Under the pieces are notes generated by a model. It saw nothing but the letters and a program-made list of their open reading frames with translations. It was not told the DNA's origin and ran no database searches. This document shows, piece by piece, positions 19,473-28,502 of a stretch of 64,000 nt of DNA. Made by a program: the position numbers and the translations under genes. Source of the stretch: Glaciihabitans arcticus (GTDB lineage Bacteria > Actinomycetota > Actinomycetes > Actinomycetales > Microbacteriaceae); the NCBI RefSeq assembly GCF_004310685.1, contig NZ_SISG01000001.1, positions 1,488,001-1,552,000 of the forward strand, in the 5' to 3' direction. The stretch's first letter is position 1; every line of letters begins with the position of its first letter.

Positions 19473-20555
19473 ATGGGGGCGATGAACGAGCTGATCAACG
19501 AACGTGCGGTGCGACGCATGGCCGACGGGCTGGCGGGCTCGTATCCGTCGGTGCTCGCTGCCATTTCGTCGCTCGATCCGCTGAGCCTGCGCGAGCGCGC
19601 CGATCTCATCTCGGCGGCACTTCTCGAGGACCTCCCCTCCTCCTATGCAGACATCGCCGCGGTGTTTCGCACAGCCCTCGCCGACCCGTCATTCCGCGGC
19701 TGGATCATCTGGCCCGTCGGCGAGACCGTCACCACGGCCGCCCTGCGCGATGGATCCACCGAAGCGTTCGACGACGCGCTTGCGCTCATGGCCGAGCTCA
19801 CGTCGCGGCTTACGAGCGAGTTCCCTATCCGGCGGCTGCTGCAGGCGGATCCCGACCGTGCCATCCGGATTGTGAAGGAGTGGACGAACTCCCCCGACGA
19901 GCACGTGCGCAGGCTCGCGAGCGAGGGAACCCGCCACTACCTGCCCTGGGCCATCCGGGTGCCCGGGCTCCTCGCGCGGCCCGCCGCGACGATACCGATT
20001 CTCGACGGGCTCTATCGGGACGAGAGCGACTACGTGCGCCGCTCGGTCGCGAACCATCTGAATGACCTGGCCCGGGTGCATCCCGAACTTGTTGTCGACA
20101 CGGCAACGAGGTGGACGCAGCAGCCCGACGCCCACACCGCGCAACTCGTGCGGCACGCGTTGCGATCCCTCGTGAAGAAGGGTTTTCCGCCGGCGCTGCA
20201 GCTGCTCGGCTATCACCCGGCCGAAGTCACCGTCTCAGCGCTGACTTTAGATACTCAGTCAGTCACACTGCCCGGCGCACTCGGCTTCTCCTTCACAGTG
20301 ACCAACGACGGCCCGGATTCCGCAACCCTCGCTATCGACTACGCCGTGCACTACGTGAAGAGCAACGGCACGCTCGCGCCCAAGGTGTTCAAGCTGACGA
20401 GCGCCGTGCTGAAGCCCGGCGAGACGCAGACTTTCAGCAAGCGGCACGCGTTCCGGCAGATGACGACCCGCGTGCACTACGCCGGCGAGCATCGACTCGA
20501 GGTGCAGGTGAACGGCGTGCAGTTCGGCAGGGTCCCCTTCGACGTCGCACTCTAA
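19473..20555 (+). CDS. DNA alkylation repair protein (AlkC/AlkD-like HEAT protein)
   Basis: A 360-residue protein. Residues 1-245 are alpha-helical HEAT-like repeats with WTNSPDEHVRRLASEG and YVRRSVANHLNDLA, the hallmark of AlkC/AlkD DNA glycosylases that remove N-alkylated purines. Residues 250-360 form an immunoglobulin-like beta domain (LGFSFTVTNDGPDSATLAIDYAVHY, then HRLEVQVNG), the C-terminal addition typical of the AlkC branch. Either ATG 19473 or ATG 19482 may be used; a TAGGCT element lies 9 nt before the former. Confidence 0.85.
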   Translation: MGAMNELINERAVRRMADGLAGSYPSVLAAISSLDPLSLRERADLISAALLEDLPSSYADIAAVFRTALADPSFRGWIIWPVGETVTTAALRDGSTEAFDDALALMAELTSRLTSEFPIRRLLQADPDRAIRIVKEWTNSPDEHVRRLASEGTRHYLPWAIRVPGLLARPAATIPILDGLYRDESDYVRRSVANHLNDLARVHPELVVDTATRWTQQPDAHTAQLVRHALRSLVKKGFPPALQLLGYHPAEVTVSALTLDTQSVTLPGALGFSFTVTNDGPDSATLAIDYAVHYVKSNGTLAPKVFKLTSAVLKPGETQTFSKRHAFRQMTTRVHYAGEHRLEVQVNGVQFGRVPFDVAL

Positions 20556-20645
20556 CCGGCAACTCCCTGACAAGGCACGACCTGTCTACTGCGGGGCCGA
20601 TGGCGGGCGTACCGTCGAAACATCCCCGACGCCGTGGAGGTTTCT

Positions 20646-22424
20646 GTGCCCATCAGCCGTACGCTCGTGTCCGTTGCCGTGGTTCTCGCCACGGCTCTCG
20701 CCATGCCGATGGCGGCGAGCGCCGCCCCATCCGCTCCCCCACGCAAGCCGGCGAGCTACACGAATCCGCTCGACGTCACCCTTGCGAACGGCGCTCCGGC
20801 CGCGAACTGCGCGGACCCCGACGTTCTGCGCGGCCCGGGCAAAAAGCAGGTCACCTGGTACCTGTACTGCACCTCTGATGTGATCGATGAGAGCGAAGTG
20901 GATGGGTCGGGCGACCCCGTGTTCCACAACATCCCGATGTACACCTCCACCGATCTCATCGAATGGTCCTACGTCGGCGACGCCTTCCCGATCAAGCCCT
21001 CGTGGATCCCCGCGACCGGCGGCGTCTGGGCACCCGAGGTGGTGTTCCGCGATGGCACGTACTTCCTCTACTACGCCGCCCCCGAGACGAATGTCGGCGG
21101 CTCGACCATCGGCGTCGCCACCAGCTCCAGCCCGACCGGACCGTGGATCGACTCGGGCGCTCCGGTGCTGACGCCGACCAATGACCGCTGGCAATTCGAC
21201 CCCGAGGTGCTGACTGCGAACGGCAAGACGTACCTGTACTTCGGTAGCTACTTCGGCGGACTGTTCGTGCGCGAGCTCACCGCCGACGGGCTCACCTCTC
21301 TCCCCGCGACCGAGACCCGCATCGCGGTCGACAATCGTTACGAGGGCACCGTCATCGTGAAGCACAAGGGCTGGTACTACTTCATGGGCTCGGCGACCAA
21401 CTGCTGCGCCGGACCGCTCACCGGGTACTCGGTGTTCGCGGCACGCTCCCGTAGCCCTTTTGGTCCCTTTGTAGACCAGGATGGCGTTTCGCTGCTCGCC
21501 GGTCGCGTCGGCGGCACCCCGGTGCTCTCGCAGAACGGCAACCGCTGGGTCGGCCCCGGGCACAACACCGTGTTCACCGACTTCTCCGGCCAGGATTGGA
21601 CGATCTACCACGCCGTCGACCAGAGGGATCCGTATGTCGAGGGACAGACCGGCTACACGAAGCGCCCGGTCCTGCTCGATCCGCTGGACTGGAAGAACGG
21701 CTGGCCGGTCGTACGCGGCAACAAGGGTCCGTCAGACGAGCGGGTGGCCGGGCCGGCGGCGCAGCCGGGCCAGCGCTCGGCGTACAAGCCGCGCTTCGCC
21801 AAGGACGTGCGGGTCGGACGCGCGTTCGCAGACCTTTCGGACACGTTCTCGCAACCCGAGCTCTCGGACCAGTGGTCGTGGGTGCGGCCGGATGCGGCAT
21901 CCACTGTTCTCGCCAACGGCACGTTGAACTGGCAGACGCAGGCGGCCGACCTGCACCCGCCGGCCGAGCCGCTGACCTCAGTGCTGACCGAGCCGGCGCC
22001 GCGCGGCGACTACGTCGTGGAGACGAGTGTGCGCGTTACGACCCCGGCGGAGGGCTGCTGCCAGAATTACGTGCAGGGCGGCCTCGTGATCTACGGGGAT
22101 GACGGCAACTACGTGAAGCTGTCGTCCGCCTCGATCTGGAACACGCGGCAGACCGAGTTCGGCAAGAACGTGTCGCCTGCGCCTGCGGGGTACCCCTCGT
22201 ATGGGAACGCTGTGGTCGGGCCGGTCGGCGAGTGGACGTATCTGCGCATTGTGGCGCGGGATGACGTGTACACCGCCTATACGTCTCTCGACGGCCGCAC
22301 CTGGCGGGGTGGAACGACCTGGACGCACGACCTCGGGGCCGGCCCACGCATCGGGCTGATCAGCCTCGGCGGCGCGGGCTTCGAGTCGCAGTTCGACTAC
22401 GTGAAAGTGAGCCGCCTCAAGTAG
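20646..22424 (+). CDS. Secreted glycoside hydrolase family 43 protein
   Basis: A 592-residue exported enzyme. GTG 20646 follows GGAGG by 5 nt and begins a Sec signal peptide ending near ASAAP. Residues 35-355 form the five-bladed propeller of GH43, with the likely general base Asp in CADPDVLR, the modulator Asp in FDPEVL and the general acid Glu in RYEGTVIV. Residues 395-592 are a C-terminal beta-sandwich of the type common in GH43 proteins (DTFSQPELSDQWSW at its start). Activity on arabinan or xylan side chains is likely, but the exact bond is not decided by the sequence. Confidence 0.9.
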   Translation: MPISRTLVSVAVVLATALAMPMAASAAPSAPPRKPASYTNPLDVTLANGAPAANCADPDVLRGPGKKQVTWYLYCTSDVIDESEVDGSGDPVFHNIPMYTSTDLIEWSYVGDAFPIKPSWIPATGGVWAPEVVFRDGTYFLYYAAPETNVGGSTIGVATSSSPTGPWIDSGAPVLTPTNDRWQFDPEVLTANGKTYLYFGSYFGGLFVRELTADGLTSLPATETRIAVDNRYEGTVIVKHKGWYYFMGSATNCCAGPLTGYSVFAARSRSPFGPFVDQDGVSLLAGRVGGTPVLSQNGNRWVGPGHNTVFTDFSGQDWTIYHAVDQRDPYVEGQTGYTKRPVLLDPLDWKNGWPVVRGNKGPSDERVAGPAAQPGQRSAYKPRFAKDVRVGRAFADLSDTFSQPELSDQWSWVRPDAASTVLANGTLNWQTQAADLHPPAEPLTSVLTEPAPRGDYVVETSVRVTTPAEGCCQNYVQGGLVIYGDDGNYVKLSSASIWNTRQTEFGKNVSPAPAGYPSYGNAVVGPVGEWTYLRIVARDDVYTAYTSLDGRTWRGGTTWTHDLGAGPRIGLISLGGAGFESQFDYVKVSRLK

Positions 22425-22426
22425 GG

Positions 22427-23152
22427 CTACTCGTTGACTGAGCCGTGTTCTCGACCTATGCGCTCGTTCCGCGCGTTCACGAAGTCAAGCGTGAGCGCGC
22501 GGTACTTCTTGTATGACTCGATGTCGGGGATCAGGGCGGACGTTCTAAAGTCATCGAAGGGCGCAAAGAACTTGACGCTGGCGTAGTCGTCCTCCACCAG
22601 ATCCTGCAAGTAAAAAAAGTCGACGTAGCTCTGGAAGTCCACAAACAAGTCAAAGAAGTCTGAATAGCGAGCGAGCACATCGGTCAGCGGACTGACGCCT
22701 CCTTGGTAATGCCGGCGAATTGCCTCAAGGGTGAGATCGAATCGATCCTCGATCTTCTTGTTCGTTCCACGCGCCTGGTTGATCGTGTGCTTGTTGCCGA
22801 TCCTGTTCCTCGGGAAGATCATCATCCCGCCGATTGAGTAACCGCGTCGAGAGAATGCTTCCTGCTCCGCCTCCGGGATCTGGCCGATGACGTGTCGCAT
22901 TCGACTGTGCTTCTTGAACGTTCGAATGATCGCATCGCTCGAGACTTTGAAGAGACCCAACTTGGAATCGTGTTTCAAATAACCAAGCGGGAACGTCTCG
23001 GTGAGAGTGAACATCGCGCCTCCGGGGAGAGCCTTGCTCCAAAGAATGCGATGGTACTTGCGGAGGGTGGGACTGAAACGATCCGGATCCTTACCGCCTC
23101 TGAGGTCGCTGCGGAGGTCGAAATCTGTGTCGACGATTTCTCGATGAGTCAT
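22427..23152 (-). CDS. DUF6994-like hypothetical protein
   Basis: A 241-residue protein of unknown function. It opens with VDTDFDLRSD, then a conserved GGKDPDRFSPTLRKYHRILW block, and is rich in aromatic and charged residues; the pattern recalls the DUF6994 family. No membrane segment. I chose ATG 23152 because it is the only start with a -10 signal exactly 6 nt upstream (TATGGT) and it begins just before the conserved region; ATG 23188 and 23278 are alternatives. Its GC content is visibly lower than that of the GH43 gene beside it, hinting at acquisition. Confidence 0.7.
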   Translation of the reverse strand: MTHREIVDTDFDLRSDLRGGKDPDRFSPTLRKYHRILWSKALPGGAMFTLTETFPLGYLKHDSKLGLFKVSSDAIIRTFKKHSRMRHVIGQIPEAEQEAFSRRGYSIGGMMIFPRNRIGNKHTINQARGTNKKIEDRFDLTLEAIRRHYQGGVSPLTDVLARYSDFFDLFVDFQSYVDFFYLQDLVEDDYASVKFFAPFDDFRTSALIPDIESYKKYRALTLDFVNARNERIGREHGSVNE

Positions 23153-23158
23153 GTGCAG

Positions 23159-23164
23159 ACCATA
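23159..23164 (-). promoter_or_regulatory. -10 element deciding the start of the DUF6994-like gene
   Basis: TATGGT on the minus strand, six bases before ATG 23152. Confidence 0.5.
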
Positions 23165-23316
23165 GCGGGACACCCGGACATTGGTCATGACAAGTAGGGC
23201 TACATCGGACCTGAACATCGCGCATGTCCCCCGAAGTGGCCGTAGACGGACGGGTGAGTGCTGGTCACACTGGGTCATAACGCTACGGTCGGTGGCGTTA
23301 TACCCGAAGGTTTGGC

Positions 23317-25404
23317 ATGGCTGCCGGAGATTCAGCGACGTTTGAAGCAGAGCACCAGCGCCTGCTCGCGCAAGAACACGGCCGCCTTGCCGAGACCGCT
23401 CGCGAAATGCACCGCCGTTTCAGCGCCGCCGCGCACAGCGAGCGCCGCCTGTCGCATACCCTCGAGGCGCTCGAGTCACGCGGGTACACCGTGCTCGCCG
23501 ACCGCCGCTGGCCCAAATCGCGCAAGGCGCAGGTCGACTTCATCGTCGCGGGCCCGGGTGGCGTGTTCATCGTCGACGCGAAGCAGTGGCGTGACGTGCA
23601 CATCGCGGCGGGTCACGTGTACCGCGACCAGGATGACGTCACCGACGACTTTGCGCGCATCGCCGACCTCGCCGAGTCGACCCGCAGCATCCTCGCCGAA
23701 TTCGGCCTGGCACCCGGCGAAGTGCACGCGTATGCGGTCTTCACCAACCAGCGAACCATGAAGCCGATCGACCTATACGGCGTGACTCTGATCTCCGAGC
23801 CGGACGTCATCACCAGCATCTCCCGCCGCGGCACCCGGCTCAGCCCCGCACAGGTCGAGATGATCATCGACGAGCTCGAGAAGCTCTTTCCGCTCTACGG
23901 CTCGCCCGCCGAGGCGGAGCTCGACGTCTCCGTGGTCGATCCGGTGCTGCCGGCGGATGTCGCGAGCATCACGCTCGCGAACACTCAACAGCTGCCACTC
24001 ATCACCGTCGATGAGATCGAGGCCGCCCTTGTGGAGGGCGTGATGACGCTGCCCATCGAGGACTGGATGGCGTTCCTGCACCCGTCGCAGGCGAAGCTCG
24101 TGAACCGCAACTTTTCCGGCCCATCTCGCGTCAGGGGCGCGGCCGGCACCGGCAAGACGGTCGTCGGGCTGCACCGCGCCGCGCACCTCGCGCGCACGGG
24201 TGAGGGGACGGTGCTCGTGACGACATTCGTGAAGACACTCCCGAACGTCCTCTCCACGCTGCTGCAGCGCATGGCGCCGGATGTCGCGCACCGCGTGCAG
24301 TTTGCCGGCATCTACAGTTTCGCGCTCGACCTGCTCGCGCTGCGGGGCATCAAGCTGAACCTGGATCCCGACTCGGCCAGGCGTCATCTCAACACGATCG
24401 TGCGCGTCTTCGGCCTGCTCGAGATCGACCCCAATCGCGATTACTGGCACGAGGAGATCAACGCCGTAATCAAGGGTCGCGGCCTCAGCCGGTTCGAGGA
24501 TTACGCGGCGCTATCCCGAGCCGGCCGCAGGCGCCGTCTCACGGTGGAGCAGCGCGCCAAGGTGTGGGACGTCTACGTCGCCTACACGCGCAAGCTCCAG
24601 GAACTCCGCATCTCTGACTACCCGGACGTCATCCTGCAGGCCGCGGCCTCGCTGAGGCGTCGTCCGCTCACCGGCTACAGCGCGGTCATCATCGATGAGG
24701 CGCAGGACCTGACCTGCATGATGATCCGGATGCTGCACTCTCTCGTCGGGGACAAAGCCGACGGCCTCAATCTCATCGGCGACGGCCAGCAGACCATCTA
24801 CCCCGGCGGTTTCACGCTCGGCGAGGCGAACATCTCGATCGCCGGCCGGGGCGTGGTCATGACCACCAACTACCGCAACACCGCCGAGATCGTGGAGTTC
24901 GCCGCGTCCCTCGTGGCAGGCGACGAGTTCCAGGACATCGAGGGCGGCGCGGGCGCTCCAGACACGACGACCACGATCGCCCGACGCGGTGAGACGCCGA
25001 CCATCTCGCACTTCGAGAACGTGCTCGCGCATGACGCGTCCCTGCTGGTGCACGTGCGCACAATCACGAAGGGCCACGTCAAGTACGGCGACATCGGCAT
25101 CCTGGCCATGACGAACTGGCAGGTCGGAGCGATCATCAAGGCGCTGAAGGGCGACGGCATCCCGTCGATCGAGCTGAACGACTACGACGGACGCCCCACC
25201 AACGCCGTCAAGGTCGGCACCATCCACCGCGCCAAAGGCCTCGAGTTCAAACAGGTGCTGGTCGCTCGAACCCCCAGCAAGCTTCTGGATGCCTCGGCTC
25301 ACGACACAGACGACTCCACCCGCGAGCGGCGCGACCTCGACCGGCGCGCGCTGTACGTGGCAATGACCCGGGCCCGGGATGGGCTGTGGGTTGGGGTGGC
25401 TTAG
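23317..25404 (+). CDS. NERD-domain UvrD/Rep-type helicase
   Basis: A 695-residue protein. Residues 35-140 form a nuclease-related (NERD) domain with the restriction-like core VDFIVAGPGGVFIVDAKQW. Residues 240-690 are a superfamily 1 helicase: Q-motif HPSQAKLV, Walker A RGAAGTGKT, Walker B VIIDEAQDL, motif IV-type GDGQQTIYPG, VGTIHRAKGLEFK and the terminal YVAMTRARDGLWVG. Such proteins are implicated in DNA repair or defence. A companion PD-(D/E)XK-like protein starts 48 nt downstream on the same strand. The ATG is preceded by GAAGG at 9 nt. Confidence 0.92.
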   Translation: MAAGDSATFEAEHQRLLAQEHGRLAETAREMHRRFSAAAHSERRLSHTLEALESRGYTVLADRRWPKSRKAQVDFIVAGPGGVFIVDAKQWRDVHIAAGHVYRDQDDVTDDFARIADLAESTRSILAEFGLAPGEVHAYAVFTNQRTMKPIDLYGVTLISEPDVITSISRRGTRLSPAQVEMIIDELEKLFPLYGSPAEAELDVSVVDPVLPADVASITLANTQQLPLITVDEIEAALVEGVMTLPIEDWMAFLHPSQAKLVNRNFSGPSRVRGAAGTGKTVVGLHRAAHLARTGEGTVLVTTFVKTLPNVLSTLLQRMAPDVAHRVQFAGIYSFALDLLALRGIKLNLDPDSARRHLNTIVRVFGLLEIDPNRDYWHEEINAVIKGRGLSRFEDYAALSRAGRRRRLTVEQRAKVWDVYVAYTRKLQELRISDYPDVILQAAASLRRRPLTGYSAVIIDEAQDLTCMMIRMLHSLVGDKADGLNLIGDGQQTIYPGGFTLGEANISIAGRGVVMTTNYRNTAEIVEFAASLVAGDEFQDIEGGAGAPDTTTTIARRGETPTISHFENVLAHDASLLVHVRTITKGHVKYGDIGILAMTNWQVGAIIKALKGDGIPSIELNDYDGRPTNAVKVGTIHRAKGLEFKQVLVARTPSKLLDASAHDTDDSTRERRDLDRRALYVAMTRARDGLWVGVA

Positions 25405-25431
25405 CCTGACCTCAAGACAGGTCCTTCGTAA

Positions 25432-25443
25432 ATCAACGTTGAT
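25432..25443. promoter_or_regulatory. 12-bp perfect palindrome in a short intergenic gap
   Basis: ATCAACGTTGAT lies between the NERD helicase and the nuclease-like gene, just before a GATAGG element and ATG 25453. It is in the position of an operator or promoter element; no regulator can be assigned. Confidence 0.35.
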
Positions 25444-25452
25444 AGGAACACA

Positions 25453-26817
25453 ATGGCTGTCGAAGAACAAGCGTGGAGCATTGCGCGGCTCATTCCGACC
25501 TCAGGGATCAATGGTGCCGAGGAGCAGGAACGACGAGGCACCTCGGCCCTGTTAGCGGTCATGTCTTCCGTCAAAGAATTCGGAAGAACTCTGACGTCGC
25601 CGCTTGGAGCGCCGACCGGCCACCTCGAAACCTATATCGAGGTCCCTTTTGATCTCGGCGATCGACGGCTGTTCCCCGATGGACTCATTCGAATCAAGCG
25701 CGGAGCGAAGACATGGACCGCTCTCGTGGAAGTGAAGACGGGTACCAACCTGCTCGCTACCGAACAACTTGAAAACTACCTCGATATAGCGCGAGAGCAT
25801 GGTTTCGACGCACTTCTGACAATCTCTAATGAGATCCCAGCGTCGGTCGGCACCCACCCGACGGTGATCGACAAGCGGAAGCTGCGCAAGGTAGCCCTGT
25901 TCCATCTTTCATGGAGCGAGATATTGACTCATGCCGTGATGCAGAAGGAATTCAGAGGCGTCGCCGATCCCGATCAGGCTTGGATTCTTGGAGAGCTGAT
26001 CCGCTACCTCGAGCATCCGCGATCAGGAGCTCTTTCATTCGACGACATGGGAGCTAACTGGGTACCGGTTCGCGAATCAGTCACCGCGGGAACGCTCCGT
26101 CAGAACGACAAGGGTGCGGCCGACGTAGCGGGCCGCTTCGACGCGCTCATCAGGTTTGCTTGTCTCAAATTGGGGCGCCAGCTTGGGGCCGAGGTCACTC
26201 CTGTCCTGACTCGTCAGGAGATCTCGGATCCCGCCGCAAGAACCTCCGCCTTGGTCGCCTCGCTTGTCGCGACGGGCAGCCTTCGCGCTTCAATTCGAAT
26301 CCCGAACGCCGTGGGTCCACTCGAAATCGAAGCGAACCTTCGTTCCAATCGCATCACCTGCCATTTCGATCTCGACGCTCCCAACGAGGGAAAGCCGACC
26401 ACGCGAGTGAATTGGGCCCTGCGCCAGTTGAAGGATGCTCCGGAGACGGTTCGGCTGGAAGCGTTCGTAGCCCGAGCGCGGGAGGGGAAAGCGGAACTAC
26501 TGAGGGACGTTCGAGATACTCCTGCGAAACTCGTCGGCGATTCGGTCAAAGAAATCAAATACTTCCGAATCGCGCAGTCTCATCCGCTGGGTGCCAAGCG
26601 GGCCGCGGGTCGCGGGGCTTTCATCGACTCCATGCTCGACGCTGTTGACACCACGTACGCAGATATTGGACAGCGTTTGAAAGCGTGGACGGCCGCGCCT
26701 CCCAGACTCCGTTCCGTCGAAGAAGTCGAAATCGATCCCGAAATACCGGCGTCGCTCGTGTCGAACGCGTTGTCATCGCAGGACGGGGATTCGCCGGAAC
26801 CAAAGGATGCGGACTAA
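25453..26817 (+). CDS. PD-(D/E)XK nuclease-like protein
   Basis: A 454-residue protein. Residues 60-105 show a restriction-endonuclease-like core: LFPDGLIRIKRG (Asp) followed by TALVEVKTG (E-x-K), then QLENYLDIAREHGFDALLTISNE as the helix. The rest is mixed alpha/beta with no recognised domain; 'stress response protein' is the usual label for relatives, without evidence. GC content is lower than in its neighbours. It follows the NERD helicase by 48 nt on the same strand and ends 4 nt into the convergent oxidoreductase gene. A joint role in DNA processing or defence is inference. Confidence 0.75.
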   Translation: MAVEEQAWSIARLIPTSGINGAEEQERRGTSALLAVMSSVKEFGRTLTSPLGAPTGHLETYIEVPFDLGDRRLFPDGLIRIKRGAKTWTALVEVKTGTNLLATEQLENYLDIAREHGFDALLTISNEIPASVGTHPTVIDKRKLRKVALFHLSWSEILTHAVMQKEFRGVADPDQAWILGELIRYLEHPRSGALSFDDMGANWVPVRESVTAGTLRQNDKGAADVAGRFDALIRFACLKLGRQLGAEVTPVLTRQEISDPAARTSALVASLVATGSLRASIRIPNAVGPLEIEANLRSNRITCHFDLDAPNEGKPTTRVNWALRQLKDAPETVRLEAFVARAREGKAELLRDVRDTPAKLVGDSVKEIKYFRIAQSHPLGAKRAAGRGAFIDSMLDAVDTTYADIGQRLKAWTAAPPRLRSVEEVEIDPEIPASLVSNALSSQDGDSPEPKDAD

Positions 26818-27803
26818 CTCTGCTTCTGGGTCACTACGACCTTCCCGCGTACGTGCCCCGTCTCGAGGTGCCGCGCAGCATCCGCGGTCTCCTCGAGTCG
26901 GTAGGTGAGGTCGACGTGGGACCGCACCGTCCCATCCGCGAGCCATCCGGCCAGGAGCACGTAGTCGTCGGGCGTCGCCGTCCAGTCCATGAGCACGGCG
27001 ACCTTCTCGCGCACGAACGCTCCCGCGATCAGGGACCCGAACATGAACGTCGCCGGCCCTAGCAGCTTCCCGCCGCCGATCGCACCGACGGTGATGAAGG
27101 TTCCGCCGGGGACGAGTGCCCGCCTGAGCGCGCGCAGCGGCTGCGTCCCGACGGTGTCGAAGATCACGTCGAACCGCTCCCCCATCCGAGTGAAGTCCCG
27201 GGCGGTGTAGTCGATGACGTCATCCGCACCGAGGTCGCGCACCCAGTCCGCGTTGACGCCGCTGCAGACCGCGACGACTCGGGATGCGCCCAGCGCCCTC
27301 GCGATCTGCACCGCGAAGTGACCGACGCCGCCCGAGGCTCCGTTGACGAGCACGGTTTTTCCCGACAGCGAGCCGTACTGGCGCAGGCCGTAGAGCGCGG
27401 TGAGGGCGCCCATCGGGGAGGCCGCGGCATCCTCGTAGGACACTGAAGCCGGCTTGAGCACGAGATTCTTGTGGGATGTTGCGGCGAACTCCGCGCAGGC
27501 TCCCCGCCCGATGCCGCCGAAGACGGCATCGCCCGGCTTGAGGGTGGTGACGGCGGAACCGACGCTGATCACGTCGCCCGCGACATCCGCACCGATGATG
27601 TTCTTCTGCTTCGGGCGGCGCAGACCCTGGCCGCCCATGCGCGCGAGGTAGGGGTCGCCGCGGTAGAAGTGCCAGTCGTAGGGGTTGAGCGCGGCCGCAC
27701 GCACGCGGATGAGCACCTGGTGGTCGGCAGGCTCGGGGGTGGGAACGTCATCCACTACCAGCACTTCGGGACCACCGTAGGTGTCGTAGGTTATTGCTTT
27801 CAT
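26814..27803 (-). CDS. Zinc-type alcohol dehydrogenase-like NAD(P)H:quinone oxidoreductase
   Basis: A 329-residue medium-chain dehydrogenase/reductase of the quinone-oxidoreductase branch. The GroES-like half has AAALNPYDWHFYRG and IIGADVAGDVISVG; the Rossmann half has VLVNGASGGVGHFAVQIA and GADDVIDY. The zinc ligands of true alcohol dehydrogenases are absent. It is divergent from a TetR gene, with two operator-like palindromes in the 75-nt gap, so TetR probably represses it until an electrophile or quinone-like ligand appears. Confidence 0.92.
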   Translation of the reverse strand: MKAITYDTYGGPEVLVVDDVPTPEPADHQVLIRVRAAALNPYDWHFYRGDPYLARMGGQGLRRPKQKNIIGADVAGDVISVGSAVTTLKPGDAVFGGIGRGACAEFAATSHKNLVLKPASVSYEDAAASPMGALTALYGLRQYGSLSGKTVLVNGASGGVGHFAVQIARALGASRVVAVCSGVNADWVRDLGADDVIDYTARDFTRMGERFDVIFDTVGTQPLRALRRALVPGGTFITVGAIGGGKLLGPATFMFGSLIAGAFVREKVAVLMDWTATPDDYVLLAGWLADGTVRSHVDLTYRLEETADAARHLETGHVRGKVVVTQKQS

Positions 27804-27815
27804 GCGACCTCCCGG

Positions 27816-27830
27816 ACTTACGCTGTATGT
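27816..27830. promoter_or_regulatory. TetR operator, imperfect copy
   Basis: ACTTACGCTGTATGT is an imperfect copy of the 15-bp palindrome at 27847-27861; their centres are 31 bp apart, about three helical turns, so dimers would bind on the same face. Confidence 0.55.
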
Positions 27831-27846
27831 CTGGCACTCAGCGTAG

Positions 27847-27861
27847 ACTTACGCCGTAAGT
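27847..27861. promoter_or_regulatory. TetR operator, perfect copy
   Basis: ACTTACG-C-CGTAAGT is a perfect palindrome 17 nt before the tetR start codon, placed to control both divergent genes. Confidence 0.65.
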
Positions 27862-27878
27862 ACGTCAAGGAGGATTCG

Positions 27879-28499
27879 ATGGCCCGCTCCGCCCTCACCC
27901 GTGCGCGCGTGCTCTCCGCGGCCATCGGCCTCGCGGACGAGAGTGGCGTCGAGTCGCTGAGCATGCGGTCCCTCGGCGCGCGCCTCAGTGTCGAAGCCAT
28001 GTCGCTGTACAACCACGTGTCGAACAAGGATGACGTTCTGAGCGGCATGACCGACCTCGTCTGGGCGCAGATCGACCTCGCGCCCGGGGTCGACGACTGG
28101 CGCACCGCGGTTCGCACCATCTGCGTCTCGCTGCACCACGCGTTTCTGCGGCACCCCTGGAGCTGCCGTCTGCACGGAACCACGGCCGGCGTCGCGCGGC
28201 TTCGGTACATCGACCGCAGCCTCATGCACCTCCGCGAAGGCGGCTTCAGCGCGGGGGTCGCGTACCACGCGCACCACCTGCTCGATGGGTACGTGCTCGG
28301 CTACACGCTGCAGGTCATCGACTACACCTCGGGCGACCAGGGCGCGAGCGATGCAATGCAGGAGCTCGTCGCGTCTGTCTCGTCCGAGATGCCGTACCTG
28401 ATGGAGCACATCGAACAGCACGTGTCAGGAGTGCCCGACGAGCCCGGCTTTGAGATCGGGCTCGACCAGATCCTGGACGGGTTGGAGCGGCGGCTCTAG
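27879..28499 (+). CDS. TetR/AcrR-family repressor
   Basis: A 206-residue repressor. Residues 1-50 are the TetR HTH: ALTRARVLSAAIGLADE, SMRSLGARLSVEAMSLYNHVSNKDDVL. The C-terminal half is a TetR_C-like ligand domain with HHLLDGYVLGYTLQ. ATG 27879 has a strong AAGGAGG Shine-Dalgarno 6 nt upstream, unlike most genes here. It is divergent from the quinone oxidoreductase gene and likely autoregulates through the two palindromes between them. The inducer is unknown. Confidence 0.93.
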   Translation: MARSALTRARVLSAAIGLADESGVESLSMRSLGARLSVEAMSLYNHVSNKDDVLSGMTDLVWAQIDLAPGVDDWRTAVRTICVSLHHAFLRHPWSCRLHGTTAGVARLRYIDRSLMHLREGGFSAGVAYHAHHLLDGYVLGYTLQVIDYTSGDQGASDAMQELVASVSSEMPYLMEHIEQHVSGVPDEPGFEIGLDQILDGLERRL

Positions 28500-28502
28500 G
28501 CG

